NCBI GenBank assembly: GCA_026705925.1
Contig: JAPOZT010000029.1
Span: forward strand, 62,001 to 126,000
Direction: 5' to 3'
Origin: Gemmatimonadota bacterium
GTDB taxonomy: Bacteria > JAAXHH01
DNA length: 64,000 nucleotides
A program made the translations under genes and the position numbers. The notes under the pieces were generated by a model. It was not told the DNA's origin. It was given only the letters and a program-made list of their open reading frames with translations, and searched no databases. Below, in pieces: positions 18,686 through 27,349 of this stretch (within the stretch, counting starts at the first letter, position 1; each line of letters opens with the position of its first letter).

Positions 18686-19546
18686 TCATGTTCCGGCCAG
18701 ATCGGCAGCCCGGTCGATGCGGGCCGGCCGGTTGAACCCTTCCTTGCTGTACGCAACGCGTTCGGCGCCGAGGGAATCCGTCAGCGCGTCCACCAGGGCG
18801 CGATGGGCGCCGAGTCGGTACCACTCCCCGTAACCGAACCGCTCGTACATCTCCCGAACCTGAAGGCGTTCGGTCCGCAGGCCGCCCGATCCGTCCCCGT
18901 CGAAATAGGTATCCACGACCACGGAGTGGCAGCGGTCCCGGAGCGTTTCCACGAAGGTATCCGGGTCGTTGGGCAGCATGGGACTGATCGTGACCCGGAC
19001 CGGAAGGCCGGTTTCCATGGCGGCGTCGAGGGTCTTGATCCGGGAGGCCACGGACGGGGCATGGGGCGTGAGGTTTCGTCTAACGGTCTCGTCGTGGGTT
19101 TCAAGCGTCAGGTTCAGCTCGACCCCTTCAATGCGCTTCAGCACGTCGAAGTCCCGGCGGACCATAGGGCTGCGGGTCTGCACGACCAGCCGGTCCGGTT
19201 GCAGGCCGGCGAAGACCTCCAGGCACATGCGCGTGATTCGGTATTTGGACTCGGCACCCTGGTAGGGGTCCGTGGCGGAACTCAGGAATACCCGCACCGG
19301 TTTGCCCCGCTTCTTCAGACGGGCCATCTCGGCCTCGAGCCGTTCGGGCGCGTTGATCTTGACATCCACGTAGTCGCCCCAGGCCCCGCCGTGGTAGAGG
19401 TGAACGGGCAGGGCCTGCACGTAGCAGTAGGGGCACCGGTACACGCAGCCGACATAGGGTTGCAGGGAATGGGTGTAACCTTCCAGGAAGCCGCCCGTTC
19501 GGGTCAGGATCGTCTTGCAGGTTATTTCTCGTACGGCTGTGGCCAT
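18686..19546 (-). CDS. SPL-like radical SAM protein
   Basis: A 286-aa radical SAM enzyme of the spore-photoproduct-lyase-related group found also in non-sporulating bacteria. The cluster motif is Cys34-x3-Cys38-x2-Cys41 (CVYRCPYC). YVQALPVHLYHGGAWGDYV and FLSSATDPYQGAE are typical of this family. Its physiological reaction is not established; DNA repair is suggested by name only. The ATG at 19546 is preferred over a TTG at 19579 because GGAGGT stands eight bases before it. It lies 60 bp downstream of priA on the same strand, so replication/repair coupling is possible. Confidence 0.88.
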   Translation of the reverse strand: MATAVREITCKTILTRTGGFLEGYTHSLQPYVGCVYRCPYCYVQALPVHLYHGGAWGDYVDVKINAPERLEAEMARLKKRGKPVRVFLSSATDPYQGAESKYRITRMCLEVFAGLQPDRLVVQTRSPMVRRDFDVLKRIEGVELNLTLETHDETVRRNLTPHAPSVASRIKTLDAAMETGLPVRVTISPMLPNDPDTFVETLRDRCHSVVVDTYFDGDGSGGLRTERLQVREMYERFGYGEWYRLGAHRALVDALTDSLGAERVAYSKEGFNRPARIDRAADLAGT

Positions 19547-19606
19547 TCGCTTCGACCTCCGGCGGTCGGGACTTCCCAATGTGCCGGATCTTACCGCCGG
19601 GTCCGG

Positions 19607-22066
19607 TCACATCAACCCCACGGGATCCACGTCGACTTTCAAGTGAACACGCCGGTTGTCGGCAGCCCGCTCCCATTGCAGCCTGGCTCGCCGCACGGCG
19701 TCACGAAGACGCCCGGAATGGCTGCTTCGCGCGATGATCTGCCAGCGGTACTGGTTGCGCACCCGGGCGATTACCGGCGGCGCCGGCCCCAGTATATTCA
19801 GCCCTCCCGGTTGCTTCCGCATGAGTTCGGCGAAGCGGCGCGCCTCCCGCATCACGTATTCGTCCCGTTCCCCCTGAAACAGGATCCCGATCATGCGTCC
19901 GAAGGGCGGATAGCCCAGCGCCTTGCGGTCGCTGGTTTCCCGGGCGTAAAAGGACTCGTAGTCGTGCGCCTGCGCGCTGGAGACGCTGTGATGGCCCTGC
20001 GCATAGGTCTGGACGATCACCTCGCCGCCCAGCTTGCCCCGTCCGGTCCGTCCGGCCACCTGCGTCAGCAGTTGAAAGGTCCGCTCGCTTGCCCTGAAAT
20101 CCGGAAGGTTGAGGGAAGTGTCGGCAGAGATGACGCCCACGAGCGTTACGTTCGGGAAGTCGAATCCCTTGGCCACCATCTGCGTACCGAGCAGGATGTC
20201 CGCCTCGCGGTTCAGCACGCGGTGGAAGATATCCTGGTGGGAACCCTTCCGCGAGGTGGTGTCCATGTCCATGCGGACGATCCGGGCGTCCGGAAACCGC
20301 TCTTTGAGTTCCTCCTCGACGCGCTGGGTGCCGACGCCCCGGTATCCTATCGACCCGGAACGGCACTTGGGGCAGACTTCCGGCGCCTGGTCCCTGTGGT
20401 CGCAGTAGTGGCACCGCATGAACAGGCTGTCGGCGTGGTAGGTCATCGTCACGCTGCAGTGGGGACAGGACACGGAGTGCCCGCAGTCGTAGCACTGGAC
20501 GAAGGGCGAGAATCCGCGCCGGTTCAGGAAGAGGATGATCTGCTCCTTCCGCTCGAGCCGGTCCTTGATCCGGTCGGCCAGGGGAGCGGAGAAGATCGAA
20601 AAGCGCCCCAGCCTGCGCTCTTCCCGCATGTCCACGATCCGCACGCCCGGCAGGGGGCGCCGGTCCACCCGCTCGGTCAGGCGGCAGCACTCGAATTTGC
20701 CGGTCTGCGTATTGGCGTAGGTCTCCAGTGATGGCGTCGCGCTGCCCATGACCGTCACGGCGTTCACCGTGCGCGCCCGGACGACCGCCACATCCCGCGC
20801 ATGATAGAGCGGGGGGTCGTCGAACTGCTTGTAGGACGGTTCGTGCTCCTCGTCGATGACGATCAGTCCGAGATCGGAAAGCGGCGCGAACACGGCGGAC
20901 CGGGCGCCGACGACGATGCGGTAGTCCCCGGCGCGGGTCCGCCGCCAGGAGTCGTACCGCTCCCCCGGGGACAGGCCGCTGTGCAGGACGGTCACTAGAT
21001 CGCCGAAATGGGCGCGGAACTGCCGCACGGCCTGCGGGGTCAGGGCAAGTTCCGGCACGAGCACGATGGCCGACCGGCCGGCTTCCAGGGTCTTTTCTAT
21101 GGATTTGACGTAAACGTGCGTCTTCCCGCTGCCGGTGACGCCGTAGAGCAGCAGGGACTTGAAGGTGCCGTGGCCGATGGCGCCGTGGATCGCCCGCAAC
21201 GCCTCGGCCTGCTCCGCCGTAGGATCGACGTCGTCCGGTTCGGGCAGCTCGGCGTCCCGGTAGGGGTCGCGTACCGTCTCTACCTCCTGCAGCGACACCA
21301 GGCCCTTCTTCTCCAGTCTCCGCACCACGGCCCGTTCGATCCGCCCCAGGTGACGGAGCTGCTCCGTGGTCAGCCGTCCACCGTGCCGCGCCAGGAGGTT
21401 GATGCAGCTGGCCTGCCGGGTGGCGCGGGGGATCAGCCGGGTCACGATCCGGTCCGCCTCCTCCATCGGCGGGACCAGTTCGACCCAGGTCTCGTACCGG
21501 ATGCCCGGTCCGGTACCGGCATCTCCGATCGAAATCGTTACCAGGCCCTTGGCCTCGAGGCCGCGCAGGGCCGCGAAGGGCTGCCGGACGCGGGTCCGGC
21601 GCCGGAGGCTCGACAGCGTGACGGCGCCCTGTTCCGGAACCTGGGCGAGCAGTTCGGCCTGCCGGGGCGCGGCGCGCCGGAGCCGGTCCATGCTCTCGGG
21701 GGGACACGGTTCGTCCCGGCGGACGATCTGTTCGCTTTCCGACAGCATGCCCGCGGGCAGGGCGGCCTTGATCGCTTCGCCCCACGGGCAGAGATAGTAC
21801 CGGCCGATCCACTGCGTGAGCTTGAGCAGCGAGTCGTCCAGGACGGCGTCGCTGTCGAGGACGTCCAACAGCGGCCTGTACCGCGGCACGGGACAGGTGT
21901 CCGAAAGCGCCGTAATAACGCCGGTCATCCTGCGGTTCGTGAAGGCGACGGAGACCCTGCGTCCCGGCAGGGCCGTGTCGAGGAGATTGTCAGGAATGCT
22001 GTAGGAGAATACCTGATCGACCGGTAGAGGGAGGGCTATTTCGGCAAACCGGACGGAAGCCGTCAT
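19607..22066 (-). CDS. priA: Primosomal replication restart helicase PriA
   Basis: An 819-aa 3'-5' helicase that reloads the replisome at collapsed forks. Order: N-terminal DNA 3'-end-binding domain, winged helix, helicase core with Walker A GVTGSGKT (309-316) and DEEH box (VIDEEHEPSYKQ), a zinc-binding insert with paired cysteines (CYDCGHSVSCPHC, CHYCDH, CPKC), then the C-terminal helicase half (ADILLGTQMVAKGFDFP) and S10-like domain. Slightly longer than E. coli PriA (732 aa). The ATG at 22066 is chosen; a TTG at 22087 would overlap the upstream gene. It follows the GWxTD gene by 17 bp on the same strand. Confidence 0.96.
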   Translation of the reverse strand: MTASVRFAEIALPLPVDQVFSYSIPDNLLDTALPGRRVSVAFTNRRMTGVITALSDTCPVPRYRPLLDVLDSDAVLDDSLLKLTQWIGRYYLCPWGEAIKAALPAGMLSESEQIVRRDEPCPPESMDRLRRAAPRQAELLAQVPEQGAVTLSSLRRRTRVRQPFAALRGLEAKGLVTISIGDAGTGPGIRYETWVELVPPMEEADRIVTRLIPRATRQASCINLLARHGGRLTTEQLRHLGRIERAVVRRLEKKGLVSLQEVETVRDPYRDAELPEPDDVDPTAEQAEALRAIHGAIGHGTFKSLLLYGVTGSGKTHVYVKSIEKTLEAGRSAIVLVPELALTPQAVRQFRAHFGDLVTVLHSGLSPGERYDSWRRTRAGDYRIVVGARSAVFAPLSDLGLIVIDEEHEPSYKQFDDPPLYHARDVAVVRARTVNAVTVMGSATPSLETYANTQTGKFECCRLTERVDRRPLPGVRIVDMREERRLGRFSIFSAPLADRIKDRLERKEQIILFLNRRGFSPFVQCYDCGHSVSCPHCSVTMTYHADSLFMRCHYCDHRDQAPEVCPKCRSGSIGYRGVGTQRVEEELKERFPDARIVRMDMDTTSRKGSHQDIFHRVLNREADILLGTQMVAKGFDFPNVTLVGVISADTSLNLPDFRASERTFQLLTQVAGRTGRGKLGGEVIVQTYAQGHHSVSSAQAHDYESFYARETSDRKALGYPPFGRMIGILFQGERDEYVMREARRFAELMRKQPGGLNILGPAPPVIARVRNQYRWQIIARSSHSGRLRDAVRRARLQWERAADNRRVHLKVDVDPVGLM

Positions 22067-22083
22067 AGGCTGTGACCGCCGTT

Positions 22084-23496
22084 TCAATACACCCGATAGA
22101 GCTGATACCTGCCATAGCCGTCGAAGTCGACGAAGACGAAACTACGGCTGATGTTGTTGTAGTGCCATACCTGGTACGGATGAGAGAAGGACCGGTCCCA
22201 GGTATGCCGCTCTATTTCGTCCGGCGGTCCGTAGACGATATAGATTCGGCCCTGGTCGCTGCGCCAGCCTTTCCGGAGTCCGTCGTCGAAATGTTCGTTC
22301 GCGTACGCGATCCGCCGGTAATAGGTGATCATGTGCTCGTTCCGGTCCGTTCCGGGCGTGGGGTCCCGGCGTTTCCAGAACGCTTCCAGGGCGACTTTCT
22401 GTTCACCCGCGGGCGCGTCCCTGTACTTCTTCAGCGTATCCAGCTCGTCGTTCTTGGCGATATACCTCAATTGCTCGGTGATCTCCCTGAAGTTCTTCGC
22501 CGTCGTCAGGGGCAGCAGGAACTGCCAGGTGATATGGAATTCCGATTCGGCTTTCGCCCGGTTTCGCACGGCGCGGTCATCGACTTCGATTTCGAGGGTG
22601 TACACCCCCTGGGACAGGTCGCTGGTATCAAACCGGCCGCTGTACGCGCCGATATGACCCTGCCGTTCCAGGGGTTCCTCCCTTTCCAGCATCAACTTGC
22701 CCGTCGGCGACTTGATCTTGTATACCGCCGACAGGGGCTGTTCCGCCTCACCGGCCGCGTCCGAATACACCTCGTAGTAGATGTACATGTCGGTATGGTC
22801 TTCGCCGAAGGCGCGGGTCAGGTTGGGAACGATCCGGATGCCCCTGCGTTCCAGGCCGACGTTGGAAGACCCTTCCAGGACCAGTCCGGCAAACTGTATG
22901 TCGCTTACGCTCAGCCGGTCCCTGTAGTAATCCGGTACTTCAAAGGGCCTGGCCATGTCATGCTGGCTGCCGGTATCCTGGTCGTAGAGCTTGATCTCGA
23001 GGTCGTACTTGCCCGGGGGAAGGTAGGTGGTGTACAGTTTTGCGCGGGAATGGTCCATCACCCGCATCTCGAATTCCGTATCCACCAGGACCGAATCCCG
23101 GATGGTCTCGGCGGTGACCTGGTAATCGTCATCGTCGATCACGATAAGCGAGAGTTCGAAACGGGCGGCGTAGCGGTCTCCGGACCGGACGAAGCTGAAC
23201 AGTTCGTTCGAAAGGCGGTAGTAGCAGTCGACACGCGTGCTGTCGACCGTTGCGCCGCGCGAAGTGACGATATCCACCACGGCGAGACTCGGGTTGATCC
23301 TGCCCGATTGATCGGGAGCGCGGTCCGCCGGAGCCGCCGCGGGGGCGACCGGAGCAGCCGAAGCCGCCGCTGCCGGAGCCACCGCTTGAGCCGCCGAAAC
23401 CGCGACCACGGTTACGGCCGGAACCGCGAGCAGCATTGCTACGGCCGGCTTCGCAAGCCCTGAGAACACCCTGATCCACCTTCCAGCGTCGAACAT
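22084..23496 (-). CDS. GWxTD-domain secreted protein
   Basis: A 470-aa exported protein. The N-terminus (FSGLAKPAVAMLLAVPAVTVV) is a signal-like hydrophobic segment followed by an Ala/Pro-rich linker of about 35 residues, then beta-rich domains. Near the C-terminus GWRSDQGRIYIVYGPPDEIE is the GWxTD signature. GWxTD proteins occur mainly in FCB-type phyla and are of unknown function, thought to act in the envelope. The ATG at 23496 has GGAGG close upstream; longer frames lack both site and signal. It is the first gene of a run with priA and the radical SAM gene. Confidence 0.88.
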   Translation of the reverse strand: MFDAGRWIRVFSGLAKPAVAMLLAVPAVTVVAVSAAQAVAPAAAASAAPVAPAAAPADRAPDQSGRINPSLAVVDIVTSRGATVDSTRVDCYYRLSNELFSFVRSGDRYAARFELSLIVIDDDDYQVTAETIRDSVLVDTEFEMRVMDHSRAKLYTTYLPPGKYDLEIKLYDQDTGSQHDMARPFEVPDYYRDRLSVSDIQFAGLVLEGSSNVGLERRGIRIVPNLTRAFGEDHTDMYIYYEVYSDAAGEAEQPLSAVYKIKSPTGKLMLEREEPLERQGHIGAYSGRFDTSDLSQGVYTLEIEVDDRAVRNRAKAESEFHITWQFLLPLTTAKNFREITEQLRYIAKNDELDTLKKYRDAPAGEQKVALEAFWKRRDPTPGTDRNEHMITYYRRIAYANEHFDDGLRKGWRSDQGRIYIVYGPPDEIERHTWDRSFSHPYQVWHYNNISRSFVFVDFDGYGRYQLYRVY

Positions 23497-23880
23497 CGAA
23501 CCTCCACTGCGAATAAAAGAAGTACGCGGCCTTGCCGGCGCGGACCTCGATCGAAAACGCCCGCCAAAGCGCCGTTCCTGGTGCTTTGATAGAGTTGTGT
23601 CGGGGTTTACCTTGCAATATATTTGCATTTCGACGACCGGCAAAAGTATTATTTGATCCGCGTGCGTCCGCGAATGACCGAAGGGCGACCGGCGTAACGG
23701 AGGTCGCCGCCTGGAACGCGTCGCGCATCATCGTTCCTTATAGTATTGAATACAAATTCATCGATTCAGTTCCCCGTATCGAATTGTCCCTCGGAGAAAC
23801 AGGCGGCGAAAGGGGCGGCGAAAAGGAACGTGACGATCCATTGGGAAGCGAGGTCCGCAGCATGACGAAAGGATGGCGGT
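23497..23880. other. Divergent intergenic region between GWxTD and Gfo/Idh genes
   Basis: A 384-bp promoter-bearing gap for two divergent genes. It contains an AT-rich centre with the inverted repeat described at 23613-23627 and a TATAGTATTGAATACAAAT stretch near 23740 that could hold a -10 element. No gene or RNA was recognised. Confidence 0.45.
23613..23627. promoter_or_regulatory. Inverted repeat TGCAA-N5-TTGCA, possible operator
   Basis: Perfect 5-base arms separated by TATAT, lying about 120 bp upstream of the GWxTD start and 250 bp upstream of the Gfo/Idh start. The shape fits a dimeric repressor site or an AT-rich promoter element. The binding protein is not identified. Confidence 0.35.
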
Positions 23881-24930
23881 GTGCCTAAAACGAAAATCGG
23901 TTTCATCGGTGGGGGCGGCATCGCCCGCGAACACATGCAGCACCTGTCCCAAATGGACGACGTGGAATTGGCGGCGGTCGCCGACATCAGCGGCGCTGCC
24001 CTGGATGCCTGCCGGGAAGCATACGGCATCCCCCACTGTTTCGAGGACTACCGGGAACTGCTGGCGATGGATTCGATCGACGCGGTCACCGTGGGCACGC
24101 CGAACAGCGCCCACTGCGAACCGACCATCGACGCGCTCCGGGCCGGCAAGGACGTCCTGGTGGAGAAACCCATGGCCATCACGGCGGAAGAAGCCGCGAA
24201 AATGGTTAAAGCGAGCCGGGACACGGGCCGCATCCTGGTGATAGGATTTCAGCACCGGTTCGCTCCCGAAGCCCGGATGCTCAAGCGCTTCATCGACCGG
24301 GGAGAGTTCGGGAAGATTCTGTACGGACGATGCCTGGCCCTCCGCCGCCGCGGGATTCCGAACTGGGGGGTCTTCGGCCGCAAAGACCTTCAGGGCGGAG
24401 GCGCGTTGATCGATATCGGCGTGCACATGATCGAGGCGGCCCACTATCTCATGGGCTCTCCCCAGCCCGTAAGCGCCTTCGGGAGCGCCTACACCTACCT
24501 GGGAGACCGGCCCAGCGACACGGTTTCCATGTGGCCCGACTGGGATCACGAAACGTACTCCGTCGAGGACCTGGCGGTGGGGATGATCCGGTTCGACAAC
24601 GGCGCCACGCTCTCCGTGGAGGCTTCCTTTGCGGCGCATATCGGGAAGGGAGAATGGACGTTCTCGCTGATGGGCGAAAAGGCCGGCGGCCAGTTCAGCC
24701 CGCCCCGGGTCTTCAAGGACCAGTCCGGTACCATGATCAACATCAAGCCGGACTATCTACCCGATATGGATGGATTCCGATTCAAGATGGAACATTTCAT
24801 CGACTGCGTGCGGACCCGGAAACCGTCCGAAGCGCCGGGCGAGCACGGCCTCCTCGTGCAACAGATCCTGAACGGCATCTACCGGTCCGCCGAAACGGGC
24901 CGTGAAGTGCCCATCGAACCCTTGATCTGA
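23881..24930 (+). CDS. Gfo/Idh/MocA-family oxidoreductase
   Basis: A 349-aa NAD(P)-dependent dehydrogenase. The Rossmann fold begins with IGFIGGGGIARE, and VLVEKPMAIT carries the conserved EKP Lys of the family. The C-terminal alpha/beta domain follows (GGALIDIGVHMIEAAHYLMG, including the conserved D-x-x-x-H). The family oxidises or reduces sugars, inositols and related polyols. The start is GTG at 23881 with AAGGA upstream. It precedes a PhyH dioxygenase by about 110 bp, a pairing common in sugar/polyol catabolism, and lies near three LacI regulators that may control it. The substrate is not clear. Confidence 0.92.
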   Translation: MPKTKIGFIGGGGIAREHMQHLSQMDDVELAAVADISGAALDACREAYGIPHCFEDYRELLAMDSIDAVTVGTPNSAHCEPTIDALRAGKDVLVEKPMAITAEEAAKMVKASRDTGRILVIGFQHRFAPEARMLKRFIDRGEFGKILYGRCLALRRRGIPNWGVFGRKDLQGGGALIDIGVHMIEAAHYLMGSPQPVSAFGSAYTYLGDRPSDTVSMWPDWDHETYSVEDLAVGMIRFDNGATLSVEASFAAHIGKGEWTFSLMGEKAGGQFSPPRVFKDQSGTMINIKPDYLPDMDGFRFKMEHFIDCVRTRKPSEAPGEHGLLVQQILNGIYRSAETGREVPIEPLI

Positions 24931-25039
24931 GCCCTGGGAAATCCGCGTGGATAGGCGGCAGGTTGACGGGCCGACCCGGCGGGCCGGGCAGACCGACGCG
25001 CCGCTTTAGCCGCGCCACGATATTCCGGGAGGAAATGCG

Positions 25040-25861
25040 TTGTTTACCGACGATCAGTGGTCCTGCTGGGACGAAAACGGCTACGTGATCATACCGGAGG
25101 CCGTACCCGCCGTTCATCTGGAAGCCACAATTTCAGCCATCGCCGCGTTCCTCGACCTGGACCCCCGGGATCCGGAAACCTGGTACGCCGATCCACCCCG
25201 TCGGCTTGGTTTCGTCGAAATGTACCATCACCAGGCGATGTGGGACAATCGGCAGCATGAGCGGGTCTACGAGGCGTTCAAGACCCTGTGGAAAGAGGAG
25301 AAGCTGTGGGTGAGCATCGACCGGGCGAACATGACGCCGCCGGAAAGGGAAACCCGGCCTCACGGGTTCAAAGAGTCACTTATTCACTGGGATATGGACA
25401 CGTCGGTCCATGCCGAAACGTTCAAGGTCCAGGGCGTGCTCTACCTGACCGATACGGACGTCAACCAGGGCGGCTTTCAGTGCGTGCCGGGGTTCCACAG
25501 GCGGTTTTTCGAATGGGTAAAGACCCAACCTGCCGACCGCGATCCCATGCGGCCGGACATGAAGGACCTGGAACCGGTCGCCATCCCCGGCAAGGCCGGC
25601 GATCTCCTCATCTGGCACAGCCTGCTGCCCCACGGGAACAGCCGCAACACTTCCGATAAGCCTCGCTGGTGCCAGTACATCTCCGCGAGCCCGAGCGAGG
25701 AGGATAACGAAAACCTCCGGCAATACCGCATCTCGCTTTGGAAGAACCGCATGAACCCGGACGCCTTCCCGGGCGATCCGCGCGGCGTCGAGCGCAGAAG
25801 CGGTCCCGCGCACCTCACCGTACTGGGACGGCGGTTGCTGGGCCTGGACCGCTGGGCATAA
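25040..25861 (+). CDS. Phytanoyl-CoA dioxygenase (PhyH) family protein
   Basis: A 273-aa Fe(II)/2-oxoglutarate-dependent oxygenase. Iron ligands are His116 and Asp118 (HWDMD) and the distal His198 (LLPHGNSRN); Arg202 fits the 2-oxoglutarate-binding residue. QGGFQCVPGFHRR is the typical strand between them. Members hydroxylate lipids, amino acids or small metabolites; the substrate here is unknown. The start is TTG at 25040, supported by GGGAGGA six bases before it. It is convergent with a LacI gene, only 19 bp apart, with no visible terminator between. Confidence 0.9.
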   Translation: MFTDDQWSCWDENGYVIIPEAVPAVHLEATISAIAAFLDLDPRDPETWYADPPRRLGFVEMYHHQAMWDNRQHERVYEAFKTLWKEEKLWVSIDRANMTPPERETRPHGFKESLIHWDMDTSVHAETFKVQGVLYLTDTDVNQGGFQCVPGFHRRFFEWVKTQPADRDPMRPDMKDLEPVAIPGKAGDLLIWHSLLPHGNSRNTSDKPRWCQYISASPSEEDNENLRQYRISLWKNRMNPDAFPGDPRGVERRSGPAHLTVLGRRLLGLDRWA

Positions 25862-25880
25862 AGCGGCCGCGTGCCGGGAC

Positions 25881-26903
25881 CTAATCTTTGTTCCCGCCGC
25901 AGGACTCCCGGACGATGAGGCGGGAGCGGAGCGTGACCTGCTCGGTCGTGTCTTCTCCGCCGATCTTACGCAGCAGCAGATCCATCGCCATCCCGGCTAT
26001 TTCCTGGTAGGGGACGGCCATCGTGGTCAGCGCAGGCGACAGGTAGGCCGAAACGTCTATATCTCCAAAACCCACCACGGCCACGTCTTCCGGTATTCGA
26101 AGCCCCCCGTCGCGCAGGCCGCGGCACACGCCGATCGCCGTATAGTCGTCCCTGCAGAGCAAGGCGGTGAAACGGTCCCGAAGGTTCAGTCCCTGAATGT
26201 ATCCGCCTTCGCCACGGCTGCCCAGGGGCGGGATGATCTCATGGGGCAGGTCGTTGTCCCCCATCGCCCTGCAGTAACCTCTTCCCTTGGACGAAACCGG
26301 GCTTTCGAGGTCCAGGTCCCGCCCGATGTACCCGATCCTCCGGTGGCCCAGTTCGATCAGGTGGTTCGTCGCGTGATAGAAATCGGCCTCGAGATCCAGC
26401 ACGACACCGCTGATATGCTCGGTGGGATAGTGGTACGTCACCACCGGAATGTGGTTCCGCACCATGTCCCGTATCCGGTCCGATTCCCCTCGGTCGCCCC
26501 GCGTGTTGATCAGGAGCCCGTCCACGCCCCTTGAGATCAACTGCCTGATCTGCGTGCCCTGGTCGTCCTGCGAAGATCGGGCAGTCCGGTTCACGGCCAT
26601 GCCCATCAGCAACTGATAATGCGCTCGCTCGGCCGCCCTGAGTATCTGTTCCGTCTGGTTTCCGTACGTTTCAAGGGAGATCTGGTAGGTGAGCAGGCCA
26701 AGCGTACCCGTCCTGCCGGTTACGAATCCCTGCGCCATCAGATTGGGGGTATACTGCATCTCGTCCGCGGTCTGCTTCACGAGCAGCCGGGTCTTCTCGC
26801 TGACGAGATAGGCCGCACTGCGGGACAAGGCCCGCGAAACCGTGGAGTGGGAGATCCCCAGTCTCTGCGCGATGTCCTTGATGGTGACCTGCTTGACTCT
26901 CAT
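25881..26903 (-). CDS. LacI-family transcriptional regulator (first of three)
   Basis: A 340-aa repressor or activator. The N-terminal helix-turn-helix (VTIKDIAQRLGISHSTVSRAL) and hinge helix (YTPNLMAQGF) precede a periplasmic-binding-like ligand domain that probably senses a sugar. The C-terminus LIVRESCGG is typical. ATG at 26903 places the HTH at residue 6, as in its two paralogues; longer frames add low-complexity residues. It shares orientation with the next two LacI genes, indicating serial duplication. A palindrome (AAACGCGTTT, 27042-27051) about 140 bp upstream may be its operator. Targets unknown; the convergent Gfo/Idh and PhyH genes are candidates. Confidence 0.93.
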   Translation of the reverse strand: MRVKQVTIKDIAQRLGISHSTVSRALSRSAAYLVSEKTRLLVKQTADEMQYTPNLMAQGFVTGRTGTLGLLTYQISLETYGNQTEQILRAAERAHYQLLMGMAVNRTARSSQDDQGTQIRQLISRGVDGLLINTRGDRGESDRIRDMVRNHIPVVTYHYPTEHISGVVLDLEADFYHATNHLIELGHRRIGYIGRDLDLESPVSSKGRGYCRAMGDNDLPHEIIPPLGSRGEGGYIQGLNLRDRFTALLCRDDYTAIGVCRGLRDGGLRIPEDVAVVGFGDIDVSAYLSPALTTMAVPYQEIAGMAMDLLLRKIGGEDTTEQVTLRSRLIVRESCGGNKD

Positions 26904-27041
26904 GGACCGATCCGATCTAACCGAGGGCCGATCTGGTTTCGACTGCAATCCCACGCCGGAACAGGCGGGCGGAACTGCCCGTGATCGCGCAGAAATCCAA
27001 AACGGCCGGGTCAGGACGTGAACGCACGGGTTGGAATGACG

Positions 27042-27051
27042 AAACGCGTTT
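27042..27051. promoter_or_regulatory. Palindrome AAACGCGTTT, possible LacI-family operator
   Basis: A perfect 10-base palindrome with a central CpG, as preferred by LacI-family proteins, upstream of the LacI gene at 25881-26903. It is consistent with autoregulation. Confidence 0.4.
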
Positions 27052-27150
27052 TCGAATCAGTACGATAGCAGAGAAAGACACCACCCATAAAGATAAAATG
27101 GGGCGGTTCCGTGTCAAGGACGTTGAGATCGCGGCGGGAAGGTTGGCCGG

Positions 27151-27204
27151 CGGAGGTAGGACGGGTTGCGGAGGCAGGACGGGTTGCGGAGATAGGACGG
27201 GTTG
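27151..27204. repeat. 18-bp tandem repeat, three copies
   Basis: Three copies of CGGAGGTAGGACGGGTTG with one or two substitutions (27151-27168, 27169-27186, 27187-27204), lying between two LacI genes. Eighteen is twice the 9-bp period seen in coding arrays elsewhere in the window. Confidence 0.85.
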
Positions 27205-27349
27205 CGGTGGAATCCCGGGCGGCCGGAAGGACGGGCGGCGGCGGAACGCCGGGGCGGCAGCGGAAGAACAGGCGGAGACGGAACCTGGAGCGGCAACGGA
27301 ACCTGCGACGGCGGCGGAAGGACGTTGGAACCCCCGGACCCCGCGCGGG

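Larger units (their letters stand above)
26904..27349. other. Repeat-rich intergenic region between LacI genes
   Basis: A 446-bp gap holding a LacI-type palindrome (27042-27051), an 18-bp tandem repeat (27151-27204) and a longer purine-rich, low-complexity stretch to about 27330 on the plus strand. Open frames across it on both strands are Gly/Thr- or Pro-rich and follow the repeats, so they are not taken as genes. Confidence 0.5.

Noticed and set aside
22084..23496. 9-bp array in the Ala/Pro linker of the GWxTD protein
   Set aside because: Rough 9-base periodicity is visible near 23330-23420, but Ala/Pro linkers give this easily in GC-rich DNA, so it was not counted with the firm arrays.
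27151..27204. CRISPR-like repeat
   Set aside because: The units are directly adjacent without spacers and too short; it is a simple tandem repeat.
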